From Ensifer canadensis (GTDB lineage Bacteria > Pseudomonadota > Alphaproteobacteria > Rhizobiales > Rhizobiaceae): DNA of 64,000 bases. The DNA is taken from the NCBI RefSeq assembly GCF_017488845.2, contig NZ_CP083370.1, positions 3,090,501 to 3,154,500 of the forward strand, given 5' to 3'. Positions 31,699-42,449 of this stretch are shown one piece after another. The notes beneath the pieces were generated by a model, which ran no database searches, had not been told where the DNA came from, and saw only the letters and a list, made by a program, of their open reading frames with translations. Position 1 is the first letter of the stretch, and every line of letters begins with the position of its first letter. Made by a program: the position numbers and the translations under genes.

Positions 31699-34600
31699 AT
31701 GTCGATCAAGGCAAGTATCTACCACCTGACCCACTATACCTATGACCGCCCGATCAGGCTTTCACCGCAGATCATCCGGTTGAAACCGGCGGCCCACTCC
31801 AAGACCAAGGTCATCAGCCACTCGCTGAAAGTCTCGCCTGCCAACCACTTCGTCAATCTGCAGCAGGACCCCTACGGCAACTACCTCGCCCGTTACGTCT
31901 TCCCGGATCCGGTGACCGAACTGAAGGTCGAAGTCGATCTCGTCGCCGACATGACCGTCTACAACCCCTTCGACTTCTTCATCGAGGAAGAGTCCGAGCA
32001 TTGGCCCTTCGCCTATCCTGAGGACCTAATCGACGACCTGAAGATCTACATGACGCCGGAACCGATGGGGCCGGCGCTGTCTTCGTTCATGGCGACCGTC
32101 GATCGCTCCCGGCAACGGACCATCGACATGGTCGTCGGCCTCAATGCCCGGCTCCAGCAGGACGTCGGCTACGTCATCCGCATGGAGCCGGGTGTCCAGC
32201 CGCCGGAGGAAACGCTGACGTCGGCCAGAGGGTCGTGCCGCGATTCGAGCTGGCTGTTCGTCCAGATCCTGCGCAATCTGGGTTATGCCGCCCGCTTCGT
32301 CTCGGGCTACCTCATCCAGCTGGCGCCCGATCTCAAGGCGCTCGACGGCCCGTCCGGCACCGAACACGATTTTACCGACCTGCATGCCTGGGCCGAGGTT
32401 TATCTGCCCGGCGCCGGCTGGGTCGGGCTTGACCCGACCTCCGGCCTTCTGACCGGCGAAAGCCATATTCCGCTCGCCGCCACGCCGCATTACCGCAACG
32501 CCGCCCCGATTTCCGGCGGCTTCTTCGGCGATCTTGAAACTCGTACCGACTTTGCCTTCGACATGAAGGTCTCGCGCGTCGCCGAGCATCCGCGCATCAC
32601 CAAGCCGTTCTCCGATGAAAGCTGGCAGGCCCTCAACGCGCTCGGCGAGCAAGTCGACCAGGTGCTGTCCGAAAACGACGTGCGCCTGACGATGGGCGGC
32701 GAGCCGACCTTCGTATCGATCGACGATTTCGAAGCAGAGGAATGGAACACCGAAGCTGTCGGGCCGACCAAGCGCGAGAAGGCGGATATCCTCATCCGTC
32801 GGCTGCGCGAACGCTTCGCGCCCGGCGGTTTTCTGCATTACGGCCAGGGCAAGTGGTATCCGGGCGAAAGCCTGCCGCGCTGGACCTTCTCGCTCTACTG
32901 GCGAAAGGACGGCGTGCCGATCTGGCGTCAGGCCGATCTCATTGCCGAGGAGAACGGCCAGCATGACGTGACGGCAGAAGATGCCGAACGCCTGCTGCAT
33001 GTGGTGGCAGCCGAATTGAGCGTGCCGACTGAGATGGTCGTGCCGGCTTTCGAAGACCCGGCCGATTGGCTGCTCAAGGAAGCAAACCTTCCCGACAACG
33101 TCGATCCGGCCAATTCCAAGCTGAAGGATCCAGAGGAACGCAGCCGCATGGCCCGCGTGTTCGAGCGCGGCCTGACGGCACCGACCGGCTACGTGCTGCC
33201 GGTGCAGGCCTGGAATGCGCGTGCCACCGGCGTGCGGTGGATGAGCGAGAAGTGGCAGACCCGCCGCGGCCGCATCTTCCTCGTTCCAGGCGACAGCCCC
33301 GTCGGCTATCGCCTGCCGCTCGGCGCCCTGCCCTATGTCGCTCCGTCCGCCTATCCCTATATCCATCCGGTCGACCCGACCGTTCCGCGCGACGATCTGC
33401 CCGATTTCGCCGAAACCAGCGCCCGCCCGCAGCATTCGCGCTTCCAGGCCTCGGAAGCGCCTGAAACCCCGCAACCCCAGCCACGCGACGAGATCGCCGG
33501 GCTGGTGCGCACGGCGATCAGTGTCGAGCCGCGCGACGGCAGGCTCTGCGTCTTCATGCCGCCGACGACGAGCATCGAGGAATATCTCGACCTGATCGCT
33601 TCGACCGAACGGGCCGCCGCCGCACTCGGCCTGCCGCTTCACATAGAAGGTTACGCGCCGCCACACGACGAGCGCATCAATGTCATCCGCGTGGCACCCG
33701 ATCCCGGTGTCATCGAGGTCAACATCCATCCGGCCGCCAGCTGGCAGGAGTGCGTCGATATCACCACCGCGATCTACGAAGAGGCACGTCAAAGCCGGCT
33801 CGGCGCCGACAAGTTCATGATCGACGGCCGCCACACCGGCACTGGCGGCGGCAATCACGTCGTCGTCGGCGGCGCCAATCCCAATGACAGCCCGTTCCTG
33901 CGCCGGCCCGACCTGTTGAAGAGCATTGTCCTCTATTGGCAGCGCCATCCGTCGCTCTCCTACCTGTTCTCCGGCATGTTCATTGGGCCGACCAGTCAGG
34001 CCCCGCGCATCGACGAGGCTCGGCACGATCAGCTCTACGAGCTGGAGATTGCGCTCGCGCAGGTCCCGCTGCCGGGTTCCGCAACACCGCCGCCCCTGCC
34101 CTGGCTGGTCGACCGGCTGTTCCGCAACCTGCTCGTAGACGTCACCGGCAACACCCACCGTGCCGAAATCTGCATCGACAAATTGTTTTCGCCCGACGGG
34201 CCGACCGGCCGCCTCGGCCTCGTCGAATTCCGCGGCTTCGAGATGCCGCCCAATGCCCGCATGTCGCTTGCGCAGCAGCTGTTGGTGCGCGCGCTCATCG
34301 CCCGTTTCTGGAAACACCCGCTCGACGGCCGCTTCGTGCGCTGGGGAACCGCCCTTCATGACCGCTTCATGCTGCCGCATCACGTCTGGCAGGATTTCCT
34401 CGAAGTGCTCGCCGATCTGCGCGCCCATGGGTTCGATCTTCGGCCGGAATGGTTCGAGGCCCAGCTCGAATTCCGCTTCCCCTTCTGCGGAGAGGTCGAA
34501 TACGAAGGCGGCAGGCTGGAAATTCGTCAGGCACTGGAGCCTTGGCATGTCATGGGCGAACAGGGCGCAATCGGTGGCACCGTGCGCTATGTCGACAGCT

Positions 34601-35025
34601 CCGTCGAGCGGCTGCAGGTCAGGCTCGACACGCCAAATCCCGAGCGCTACACCGTCACCTGCAACGGCCGTCCCGTGCCTCTCGCCAAGACGGGTGTCAA
34701 TGGCAGCGCCGTTGCCGGCGTTCGCTACAAGGCCTGGCAACCGGCCGCCGGCCTTCACCCGGTTTTGCCCGTGAACACTCCCCTTACATTCGATATCTAT
34801 GATACATGGTCGAATCGGGCGATTGGCGGATGCGTCTACCACGTCGCCCATCCGGGCGGGCGCAGTTACGAGACATTTCCGGTCAACGGCAACGAGGCAG
34901 AAGCGCGGCGACTGGCGCGGTTCGAGCCCTGGGGCCACACTCCGGGAGGCTACCTGCTTCATCCGGAAAGCCCGTCGATGGAATTTCCGATGACGCTTGA
35001 TCTCAGGCGTCCGCCAGGAGCGTAA
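31699..35025 (+). CDS. transglutaminase/DUF2126 fusion protein
   Basis: An 1108-residue cytoplasmic protein. Residues 1-90 form the bacterial transglutaminase N-terminal domain ([19 protein letters not shown]). A transglutaminase-like peptidase core follows, with the triad C180 (GSCRDSSW), H229 (DLHAWAEVY) and D245 (GLDPTSG). From about residue 305 on is the long DUF2126 region ([28 protein letters not shown]). Such proteins are known to be encoded with ATP-grasp/Alpha-E partners and are predicted to make, trim or attach peptides. It is the first gene of a three-gene operon; its stop TAA is immediately followed by the next ATG. The start has only a distant GGGG. Confidence 0.9.
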   Translation: MSIKASIYHLTHYTYDRPIRLSPQIIRLKPAAHSKTKVISHSLKVSPANHFVNLQQDPYGNYLARYVFPDPVTELKVEVDLVADMTVYNPFDFFIEEESEHWPFAYPEDLIDDLKIYMTPEPMGPALSSFMATVDRSRQRTIDMVVGLNARLQQDVGYVIRMEPGVQPPEETLTSARGSCRDSSWLFVQILRNLGYAARFVSGYLIQLAPDLKALDGPSGTEHDFTDLHAWAEVYLPGAGWVGLDPTSGLLTGESHIPLAATPHYRNAAPISGGFFGDLETRTDFAFDMKVSRVAEHPRITKPFSDESWQALNALGEQVDQVLSENDVRLTMGGEPTFVSIDDFEAEEWNTEAVGPTKREKADILIRRLRERFAPGGFLHYGQGKWYPGESLPRWTFSLYWRKDGVPIWRQADLIAEENGQHDVTAEDAERLLHVVAAELSVPTEMVVPAFEDPADWLLKEANLPDNVDPANSKLKDPEERSRMARVFERGLTAPTGYVLPVQAWNARATGVRWMSEKWQTRRGRIFLVPGDSPVGYRLPLGALPYVAPSAYPYIHPVDPTVPRDDLPDFAETSARPQHSRFQASEAPETPQPQPRDEIAGLVRTAISVEPRDGRLCVFMPPTTSIEEYLDLIASTERAAAALGLPLHIEGYAPPHDERINVIRVAPDPGVIEVNIHPAASWQECVDITTAIYEEARQSRLGADKFMIDGRHTGTGGGNHVVVGGANPNDSPFLRRPDLLKSIVLYWQRHPSLSYLFSGMFIGPTSQAPRIDEARHDQLYELEIALAQVPLPGSATPPPLPWLVDRLFRNLLVDVTGNTHRAEICIDKLFSPDGPTGRLGLVEFRGFEMPPNARMSLAQQLLVRALIARFWKHPLDGRFVRWGTALHDRFMLPHHVWQDFLEVLADLRAHGFDLRPEWFEAQLEFRFPFCGEVEYEGGRLEIRQALEPWHVMGEQGAIGGTVRYVDSSVERLQVRLDTPNPERYTVTCNGRPVPLAKTGVNGSAVAGVRYKAWQPAAGLHPVLPVNTPLTFDIYDTWSNRAIGGCVYHVAHPGGRSYETFPVNGNEAEARRLARFEPWGHTPGGYLLHPESPSMEFPMTLDLRRPPGA

Positions 35026-37434
35026 ATGGCGAAGAAGCAGACAGCAGCGGCAGGCCGGCTGGGCATCGATGACGATCCGGTTTTCGGCTACCGTGCACTT
35101 CCAGGCATTGCCGACGAGATGCTCGACGCGCACGGCAATGTCCGGCCCGTCTGGCAGCGGCTGCTTTCGACGCTCGACCGCCTCGACGAAACGGACCTTG
35201 TCAATCGCTTCGCACGCGCCGACCGCTATCTGCGCGACGCCGGCGTCTTCTATCGGGTCTATGGCGGCAAGGACAGCTCGGAGAGAAGCTGGCCGCTGTC
35301 GCATATCCCGGTCCTGATCGACGAGCACGAATGGGCGACGGTCTCGCAAGGCCTCATCCAGCGCGCCGAACTTCTGGAGAAGGTCGTCGCCGACGTCTAC
35401 GGCGAAAACCGCCTGGTGCGCGAAGGCCTGCTGCCGCCGGCATTGATCGCCTCCAACCCCGATTTTCTCCGACCGCTCGTCAGCGTCAAACCGGCCGATG
35501 GCCATTTCCTGCAATTCATCTCCTTCGAGATCGGCCGTGGGCCTGATGGTAACTGGTGGGTCCTCTCGGATCGCACAGAGGCGCCGTCCGGTGCCGGCTT
35601 CGCGCTGGAAAACCGGGTCGCCACCACGCGTGCCTTCTCCAATCTCTATGCCGAAACGCATGTGCATCGCCTCGCCGGCTTCTTCGGCGCCTTCCGCGAC
35701 ACGCTGCAGGCGCGCAAGCTGCATCCGGACGATCGCATCGCCGTGCTCTCGCCCGGGATCGCCAACGAGACCTATTTCGAGCACGCCTATATCGCCCGCT
35801 ATCTCGGCTTCATGCTTCTGGAAGGCGAAGACCTGACTGTTGTCGGCGGACGGGTGATGGTGCGCACGGTCGCCGGGCTGAAGCCGGTCGGCGTGCTCTG
35901 GCGCCGCCTCGACGCCGCCTTCGCCGATCCGCTGGAATTGAACCAGTCGTCGCACATCGGCACCCCCGGCATCGTCGAGGCTCTGCGGGCCGGTTCCGTC
36001 GCGATCGTCAACGCGCTCGGCTCCGGCATCGTCGAAACGCGCGCCTTCCTCGCCTTCCTGCCGGCCATCTGCCGGCATCTACTCGGCGAGGAACAGAAGC
36101 TGCCATCGATCGCCACCTGGTGGTGCGGCCAGACATCCGAGCGTGCGCAGGTCGCCGCCAATATCGAGCGCATGGTCATCGGCCCGGCCTATGCGACGCG
36201 CCCGTTCTTCGACGACAACGGCCAGTCGGTGCTCGGAGCGTCACTGGGCGAAAAGGACAAGGCGTCGATCTCCGATTGGCTCGATGCCGAGGCCGGAAAA
36301 CTTGTCGGCCAGGAGGCGGTCACGCTGTCGACCACGCCGGCCTGGGTGCGCGGCCGCCTGACGCCGCGCCCGATGAGCCTGCGCGTTTTTGCCGCCCGCA
36401 CCCGCGATGGCTGGCAGATCATGCCCGGCGGCTTTGCCCGCATCGGATCCGGCGACGATGTTGCCGCGATCGCCATGCAGGCCGGCGGCACGGCGGCCGA
36501 CGTCTGGATCGTCAGCGACCGGCCGGTCGAACGCACCACCTTGCTGCCGGCCGAGGAAAGCTTCACCCGCAACATGCCGGGAAGCCTGCCGAGCCGGGCG
36601 GCCGACAACCTGTTCTGGCTTGGCCGCTATATCGAGCGCGCGGAAGGGGCGTTGCGCATCCTGCGCGCCTGGCACGGCCGGTTTGCCGAGACTGCCGACC
36701 CGAGCCTGCCGCTGCTTCAGGACGTCACCGATTATCTTGCCGCCCTCGATATCGATACCCGCCAGGCGGTGCCCGACAGCCTGCTGGCCAATATCGCAAG
36801 CGCGCTCTTCAGCGCCGGCAACATCCGCGACCGCTTCTCGCCGGACGGCTGGCTGGCGCTCAACGATCTGTCGCAGACGGCACGAAAGTTTCATGCGACC
36901 GTGCAGTCGGGCGACGATGCCACCCGCGCCATGACCGTGCTTTTGCGCAAGCTCGCTGGGTTTGCCGGTCTCGTGCACGAAAACATGTATCGCTTTACCG
37001 GCTGGCGCTTTCTGTCGATCGGCCGCTACATCGAACGTGGGCTGCACATGACGCGGCTGCTTGGTCATATGTCCGGCCCCGACGCCCCCGATGGCGCCTA
37101 CGACATGCTGCTTGAGATCGGCGACAGCGTCATGACCCACCGCCGGCGCTACAACGTCAACACCGCGGCACTCACCGTGACCGACCTGCTGGCGCTCGAC
37201 CCGCTCAACCCACGCTCGGTGCTCTACCAGCTGAACGAGATCAAGACCGAGGTGGAGCTTCTGCCGAACGCCTATGTCAACGGCCAGATGTCGCCCTTCT
37301 ACCGCGAGGCGATGCGCCTGCATTCCGGCCTTGCGGTCATGACGCCGGAGGCGATGAACCTCGGCGTCTACAACAGGCTGGAGCGGGACCTGGAAGCGCT
37401 CTCCAATATTCTCGCCAACACCTATCTCGGCTGA
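35026..37434 (+). CDS. circularly permuted ATP-grasp / Alpha-E fusion protein
   Basis: An 802-residue protein fusing two parts that are often separate genes. The N-terminal circularly permuted ATP-grasp ligase (about residues 80-500; VLIDEHEWATVSQGLIQRAELLEK, DGNWWVLSDRTEAPSGAGFALENR) would use ATP to form an amide bond. The C-terminal all-helical Alpha-E domain (about 520-800; RAADNLFWLGRYIERAE) is of unknown chemistry. It starts directly after the upstream stop (TAAATG), so translation is coupled. Published comparative work predicts such sets to synthesise or ligate peptides; the product is unknown. Confidence 0.9.
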   Translation: MAKKQTAAAGRLGIDDDPVFGYRALPGIADEMLDAHGNVRPVWQRLLSTLDRLDETDLVNRFARADRYLRDAGVFYRVYGGKDSSERSWPLSHIPVLIDEHEWATVSQGLIQRAELLEKVVADVYGENRLVREGLLPPALIASNPDFLRPLVSVKPADGHFLQFISFEIGRGPDGNWWVLSDRTEAPSGAGFALENRVATTRAFSNLYAETHVHRLAGFFGAFRDTLQARKLHPDDRIAVLSPGIANETYFEHAYIARYLGFMLLEGEDLTVVGGRVMVRTVAGLKPVGVLWRRLDAAFADPLELNQSSHIGTPGIVEALRAGSVAIVNALGSGIVETRAFLAFLPAICRHLLGEEQKLPSIATWWCGQTSERAQVAANIERMVIGPAYATRPFFDDNGQSVLGASLGEKDKASISDWLDAEAGKLVGQEAVTLSTTPAWVRGRLTPRPMSLRVFAARTRDGWQIMPGGFARIGSGDDVAAIAMQAGGTAADVWIVSDRPVERTTLLPAEESFTRNMPGSLPSRAADNLFWLGRYIERAEGALRILRAWHGRFAETADPSLPLLQDVTDYLAALDIDTRQAVPDSLLANIASALFSAGNIRDRFSPDGWLALNDLSQTARKFHATVQSGDDATRAMTVLLRKLAGFAGLVHENMYRFTGWRFLSIGRYIERGLHMTRLLGHMSGPDAPDGAYDMLLEIGDSVMTHRRRYNVNTAALTVTDLLALDPLNPRSVLYQLNEIKTEVELLPNAYVNGQMSPFYREAMRLHSGLAVMTPEAMNLGVYNRLERDLEALSNILANTYLG

Positions 37435-37450
37435 CCGGCAGGATACACCC

Positions 37451-38329
37451 ATGCTCTATGATATCAGCCTGAAGATCACCTACGGCTACGAAGTGCCGGT
37501 GTCCGGCGGGCGCCACCTCGTGCGCGTCATGCCGGCGACGCTGCCCGGCCGGCAGCGGCTCGTCGTCGGCTCGCTCAGTTGTCACCCGATGCCGGCGGAA
37601 CGCTCCGAAAGCGTCGATTTCTTCGCCAATCCCTTCACCGCGATCCTGTTTCGCTCCGCCCATGACGACCTCGTGATCCGCATGCAGGCGCGGGTGCAGG
37701 TGGAGCCGTTGCCGCTGACGGCCGACTTTTCGGCCGATCTGTCGCGCCTGCCGACGGAGCTCGCCGCCTCGTGGTCCGTCGACCCGGAAGCGCCGCATCA
37801 TTTCATCGGCCCCAGTCCGCTTCTGACGGAGGTCCCGGAGATTGCGGCCTACGCACAAGCCGTGGTCACTCCCGGGATGACGATCCGCCAGATCGCAACG
37901 GCAATCTGCGCCCGCATCCACCGGGACTTCGTCTACGACGCCGAGGCGACGACGGTAAGCACCACACCGGCGGAAGCATTCGAACTCAAACGCGGTGTCT
38001 GCCAGGATTTCACCCATGTGATGATCGTGGCGCTCAGGAGCCTCGGCATTCCCGCTGGGTATGTTAGCGGATTCTTGAGAACGATTCCTCCCGCCGGCAA
38101 GGAGCGCCTGGAAGGGGCTGACGCCATGCACGCATGGGTTCGTATCTGGTGTGGCACCACCGCTGGTTGGCTTGAACTCGATCCGACCAACAATATCCCT
38201 GCTGGAACCGACCATATCGTCGTCGGTCATGGTCGCGACTACGGCGACGTTGCACCCGTCATCGGCGTGCTGAAGAGCTATGGCGGGCAGAAGACCGAAC
38301 AGGCCGTTGACGTCATTCCGGTCACCTGA
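37451..38329 (+). CDS. transglutaminase-like cysteine protease
   Basis: A 292-residue protein with the bacterial transglutaminase N-terminal domain (residues 1-85) and a transglutaminase-like core with C184 (GVCQDFTH), H227 (DAMHAWVRIW) and D244 (LDPTNN). No signal peptide, so cytoplasmic. It starts 16 bases after the ATP-grasp/Alpha-E stop, as the last gene of the operon. Family members are usually presumed proteases or amidases that act on the product of the ligase partner. Confidence 0.92.
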   Translation: MLYDISLKITYGYEVPVSGGRHLVRVMPATLPGRQRLVVGSLSCHPMPAERSESVDFFANPFTAILFRSAHDDLVIRMQARVQVEPLPLTADFSADLSRLPTELAASWSVDPEAPHHFIGPSPLLTEVPEIAAYAQAVVTPGMTIRQIATAICARIHRDFVYDAEATTVSTTPAEAFELKRGVCQDFTHVMIVALRSLGIPAGYVSGFLRTIPPAGKERLEGADAMHAWVRIWCGTTAGWLELDPTNNIPAGTDHIVVGHGRDYGDVAPVIGVLKSYGGQKTEQAVDVIPVT

Positions 38330-38505
38330 CCCGATTTGAGACACGACGTTCCCGTTTTCGCACGCCTCCGTGTCGCGTGAACCCGCTGTAACCACTGGTT
38401 TTCCTGCATTCCGCTAAAATTGAATCGATCGCCTGAACGATATCGTAAGTCACCCCCGCTAATGTCCCCCTCAAGCTTGCAACGCGTTCCTTGGGGTGTG
38501 CAGAG

Positions 38506-39759
38506 ATGGGAAAACGATCCACGATCAACCGGTCCTTCATGGCTATGCTGAAGGACCGCGGCGGCAATTTCGGCATGATGGCGGCTTTGGCAACGCCATT
38601 GATACTTGCGGCCGGTGGCGTCGCCATCGACCTGGCGAACATGGTGACGATGAAGAACCAGATGCAAGATGCGGCCGACGCCGCAGCGTTGGCCGCAGCG
38701 TCTGCACTGGTGTCGAAAACTCCGCCTACGCCGGAAGAGGCCAAGGAAATCGCATTGAACTTCCTGAAGGCTCAGTCCACGGCCGCAGGCAGTGCCACTG
38801 ACGGCTGGGGCGAGAATGGCGGAACTGCGGCATCGTTCAAATCCGCCGCCGATCCGGCCGCAGAAGACAAGCCGCCCGTCGATGAGGCAACCGTCGACAT
38901 CATCGAGGGCAGCAACGGCGCGACGGGCAAGACCTTCAAAGTCTCGATCGTCAACAAGCACACGATCGAATTCAACGCGATGACCCGCCTGCTCGGGCGG
39001 AAATGGACCCAGCTCGAAACCCGGGCCACCGCGGACAGCGCAACCGAAACCAAGAACGCGCTGTCGATGTATCTCGTGCTCGATCGCTCCGGCTCGATGG
39101 CCTGGAAGACCAACGCGTTGGACACGACGAAAACGTCGTGCGCCAACTACACCGAGGACAACTGGAGCAAGTATCCGAACCTGAAGGCGACCAAGCCCTG
39201 CTACGTCACCAAGGTCGATGCGCTCAAGACCGCGGTCAAGGATCTGCTCGCGCAGTTGAAGATTGCCGACCCGAAGGATCTCTATGTCCGCACGGCAGCC
39301 GTTTCCTACAATTCGGCGCAGGATACGGCCGGTAATCTCGATTGGGGCACGACGGGAACGGCAACCTATGTCAACGCCCTCGTTGCAACCGGCGGCACAG
39401 CATCGGGCAATGCCTTTAAGACCGCATACAACAAGGTCACTGCCGCGACGGAAAATACCGCGCACAAGGCCAAGAACGGTCAGGTACCGACAAAATACAT
39501 CGTGTTCATGACCGACGGCGACAACAACAACACGAGCGACGACACGACGACACTGACGTGGTGCGATACGGCACGCAAGAACAACATCCAGGTCTATACC
39601 GTCGCCTTCATGGCACCGGACCGCGGCAAAGCACTGCTCAAGTCCTGCGCCACCACCACCGCCAACTACTTCCAGGCGGAAGAAGCCGCCGACCTGATCG
39701 CGGCCTTCAAGGCGATCGGCGAGAAGGCTTCGGCCATGGCGACCCGCCTGACCAAGTAA
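38506..39759 (+). CDS. TadG-like protein with von Willebrand factor A domain
   Basis: A 417-residue protein with an N-terminal TadE/TadG-type segment: a short cytoplasmic RDRGGNFGMMAALATPLIL leading into one membrane helix (about residues 24-45), then QMQDAADAAALAAA, the classic Flp-pilus pseudopilin-like motif. The rest is extracytoplasmic and contains a vWA domain whose MIDAS starts DRSGSM with a later TDGDNN. ATG 38506 is preferred to the frame start at 38491. It stands apart from any tad gene cluster here. The terminator at 39782 follows. Confidence 0.87.
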   Translation: MGKRSTINRSFMAMLKDRGGNFGMMAALATPLILAAGGVAIDLANMVTMKNQMQDAADAAALAAASALVSKTPPTPEEAKEIALNFLKAQSTAAGSATDGWGENGGTAASFKSAADPAAEDKPPVDEATVDIIEGSNGATGKTFKVSIVNKHTIEFNAMTRLLGRKWTQLETRATADSATETKNALSMYLVLDRSGSMAWKTNALDTTKTSCANYTEDNWSKYPNLKATKPCYVTKVDALKTAVKDLLAQLKIADPKDLYVRTAAVSYNSAQDTAGNLDWGTTGTATYVNALVATGGTASGNAFKTAYNKVTAATENTAHKAKNGQVPTKYIVFMTDGDNNNTSDDTTTLTWCDTARKNNIQVYTVAFMAPDRGKALLKSCATTTANYFQAEEAADLIAAFKAIGEKASAMATRLTK

Positions 39760-39781
39760 ACAACAAAAGCGCGCACCACTG

Positions 39782-39811
39782 TGCCGCCCGGTCCCGCCGG
39801 GCGGCATTTTT
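39782..39811 (+). terminator. rho-independent terminator after the TadG-like gene
   Basis: TGCCGCCCGG (39782-39791) and CCGGGCGGCA (39797-39806) pair fully, followed by TTTTT. Confidence 0.88.
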
Positions 39812-39983
39812 CGTTCGCGCAATCGTCAAGCCCATGGCTCTTCGTCGCGTATCCCTTCTATTCAGGCAATTCTAATCCTTTTAAAAACAGCTGTTGCAAG
39901 CGCTTCGGATCGATGCATAAATTGCCCATCCCCGGTCGGTTCCGGCCTGCGACCTCCCAACGCAAAAGGGTAAGACAGTTCTG

Positions 39984-42449
39984 ATGATGAACAAGATTTC
40001 CGCCAACGAACTGCCGCAGCCCGCACTTCGTTCTTCCGAACCCGATCAGCTTGCCGTCGAAATTCTCGAACGCCTGAAGTATCGTATCGGTAAGGATCCG
40101 AAGGTCGCCAAGCCGCATGACTGGCTGACCGCGGCTATCCTCGTGGTGCGCGACCGCATCACCGACAAGTGGATGGATTCGACCCGCCAGACCTACGCGA
40201 CCGGTGCCAAGCGCGTCTATTATCTGTCGCTGGAGTTCCTTATCGGCCGCCTGATGCGCGATGCCATGACCAATATCGGCCTGATGGAGGAGATGCGCGA
40301 TGCGCTCGCCTCGCTCGGTGTCGATATCGATGTCATCGCCCTGCTCGAGCCCGACGCAGCACTCGGCAATGGTGGTCTCGGCCGTCTTGCAGCCTGTTTC
40401 ATGGAATCGATGGCGACGGTGGACGTTCCAGCCTATGGCTACGGCATCCGCTACATGCACGGCCTGTTCCGCCAGCAGATGGCCGATGGCTGGCAGGTAG
40501 AGCTGCCGGAGACCTGGCTTGCCCATGGCAATCCCTGGGAGTTCGAGCGGCGCGAAAGCTCCTATGAGATCGGCTTCGGCGGCGTTGTCGAAACCGCCAA
40601 TGTCGACGAGGAGATCCAGCGCTTCGTGTGGAAGCCGGCCGAGCGTGTGATCGCCACCGCTTTCGACACGCCTGCCGTCGGCTGGCGCGCCAAGCGCGTC
40701 AATACGCTCAGGCTCTGGACGGCGCAGCCGATCGACCCTATCCTGCTCGATGCCTTCAATGCCGGCGACCACATCGGCGCGCTGCGCGAAAGCAACAAGG
40801 CCGAAAGCCTGACCCGCGTGCTCTACCCCGCCGACGCGACGCCCGCCGGCCAGGAGCTTCGCCTGCGCCAGGAATATTTCTTCTCGTCCGCGTCTCTGCA
40901 GGACATCCTGCGCCGCCACCTGCAGCAGTATCCCGACTTCACCTCGCTGCCCGATGCCGTCGCGATCCAGCTCAACGATACGCATCCGGCGGTCTCGATT
41001 GCCGAACTGATCCGGCTGCTGACGGATCTGCACGGCCTAGATTTCGAACAGGCCTGGGAGATCACCCGCCGGACCATTTCCTACACTAACCACACGCTTT
41101 TGCCCGAAGCGCTCGAAAGCTGGCCCGTGCCGCTCTTCGAACGTCTGCTACCGCGCCACATGCAGATCGTCTATGCGATCAACGCCAAGATCCTGATCGA
41201 GGCGCGCAAGCAGAAGGGCGCCACCGACCAGGAAATCCGCAACATCTCGCTGATCGACGAAAGCGGCGACCGCCGGGTGCGCATGGGCAACCTTGCGTTT
41301 GTCGGCTCCCATTCGATCAACGGCGTGTCGGCGCTGCACACCGAGCTGATGAAGGAAACGGTCTTTGCCGACCTGCACAGGCTCTATCCAGATCGCATCA
41401 ACAACAAGACCAACGGCATCACCCCCCGCCGCTGGCTGATGCAGTGCAATCCCGGCCTGTTCAGCCTGATCCGCGAGGCGATCGGCGACGAATTCATGGA
41501 CAATACCGAGGCGCTGCAGGCACTCGATGCCTTCGCCGACAAACCGGATTTCCAGGAGCGTTTTGCCGCGGTCAAGCGCGCCAACAAGGTGAAGCTGGCG
41601 CAGCTTGTGCAAAGCCGCCTCGGCCTCAGGCTCGACCCGTCGGCGATGTTCGACATCCAGATCAAGCGCATCCATGAGTACAAGCGCCAGCTCCTCAATA
41701 TCATCGAGGCGGTGGCGCTCTACGACCAGATCCGCTCGCATCCCGAGCTCGACTGGGTGCCGCGCGTCAAGCTGTTCGCGGGCAAGGCGGCGCCGAGCTA
41801 CCACAACGCCAAGCTGATCATCAAACTGGCCAACGACGTCGCCCGCGTGGTCAACAACGACCCGGCGGTGCGCGGTCTTCTGAAGATCGTCTTCGTACCG
41901 AACTACAACGTCTCGCTGGCCGAGATCATGGTCCCCGCAGCCGACCTGTCCGAGCAGATCTCGACGGCCGGCATGGAGGCCTCCGGCACCGGCAACATGA
42001 AGTTTGCGCTGAACGGTGCGCTGACGATCGGCACGCTCGACGGCGCCAATGTCGAAATGCGCGACTGGGTCGGCGAGGAAAACATCAAGATCTTCGGCCT
42101 GACGGCCGAGGAAGTCACCAACGCCCGCGCCGAAGGCCACAATCCGCGCGCCATCATCGAAGGGTCGCGCGAGCTGTCGCAGGCGTTGCAGGCGATCGCT
42201 TCGGGTGTGTTTTCGCCCGATGACCGCAACCGCTTCACCAGCCTCGTCGATGGCCTCTACAATCACGACTGGTTCATGGTCGCGGCCGACTTCGAAGCCT
42301 ATGCCCGGGCGCAGCGTGAAATCGACCAGCTGTGGACGACGCCGTCGGCGTGGTATTCGCAGGCCGTACGCAACACCGCGCGCATGGGCTGGTTCTCGTC
42401 CGATCGGACCATCCGGCAATATGCCGGGGAAATTTGGAGAGCCGGATGA
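39984..42449 (+). CDS. glgP: glycogen phosphorylase
   Basis: An 821-residue PLP-dependent glucan phosphorylase that releases glucose-1-phosphate from glycogen. The PLP-linked lysine is K673 in GTGNMKFALNG; substrate motifs NGGLGRLAACFMES and QLNDTHPA are present. Start ATG 39984, or 39987, with AAGGG upstream. It begins the glycogen cluster and overlaps glgB by four bases (ATGA). An AAGCGCTT palindrome at 39898-39905 upstream may be a LacI-type operator, but that is weak. Confidence 0.96.
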   Translation: MMNKISANELPQPALRSSEPDQLAVEILERLKYRIGKDPKVAKPHDWLTAAILVVRDRITDKWMDSTRQTYATGAKRVYYLSLEFLIGRLMRDAMTNIGLMEEMRDALASLGVDIDVIALLEPDAALGNGGLGRLAACFMESMATVDVPAYGYGIRYMHGLFRQQMADGWQVELPETWLAHGNPWEFERRESSYEIGFGGVVETANVDEEIQRFVWKPAERVIATAFDTPAVGWRAKRVNTLRLWTAQPIDPILLDAFNAGDHIGALRESNKAESLTRVLYPADATPAGQELRLRQEYFFSSASLQDILRRHLQQYPDFTSLPDAVAIQLNDTHPAVSIAELIRLLTDLHGLDFEQAWEITRRTISYTNHTLLPEALESWPVPLFERLLPRHMQIVYAINAKILIEARKQKGATDQEIRNISLIDESGDRRVRMGNLAFVGSHSINGVSALHTELMKETVFADLHRLYPDRINNKTNGITPRRWLMQCNPGLFSLIREAIGDEFMDNTEALQALDAFADKPDFQERFAAVKRANKVKLAQLVQSRLGLRLDPSAMFDIQIKRIHEYKRQLLNIIEAVALYDQIRSHPELDWVPRVKLFAGKAAPSYHNAKLIIKLANDVARVVNNDPAVRGLLKIVFVPNYNVSLAEIMVPAADLSEQISTAGMEASGTGNMKFALNGALTIGTLDGANVEMRDWVGEENIKIFGLTAEEVTNARAEGHNPRAIIEGSRELSQALQAIASGVFSPDDRNRFTSLVDGLYNHDWFMVAADFEAYARAQREIDQLWTTPSAWYSQAVRNTARMGWFSSDRTIRQYAGEIWRAG

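Noticed and set aside
32026..36078. 1350-codon open frame antisense to the DUF2126 and ATP-grasp genes
   Set aside because: It spans two well-identified genes on the other strand, is rich in D/R/G shadow residues and has no start signal.
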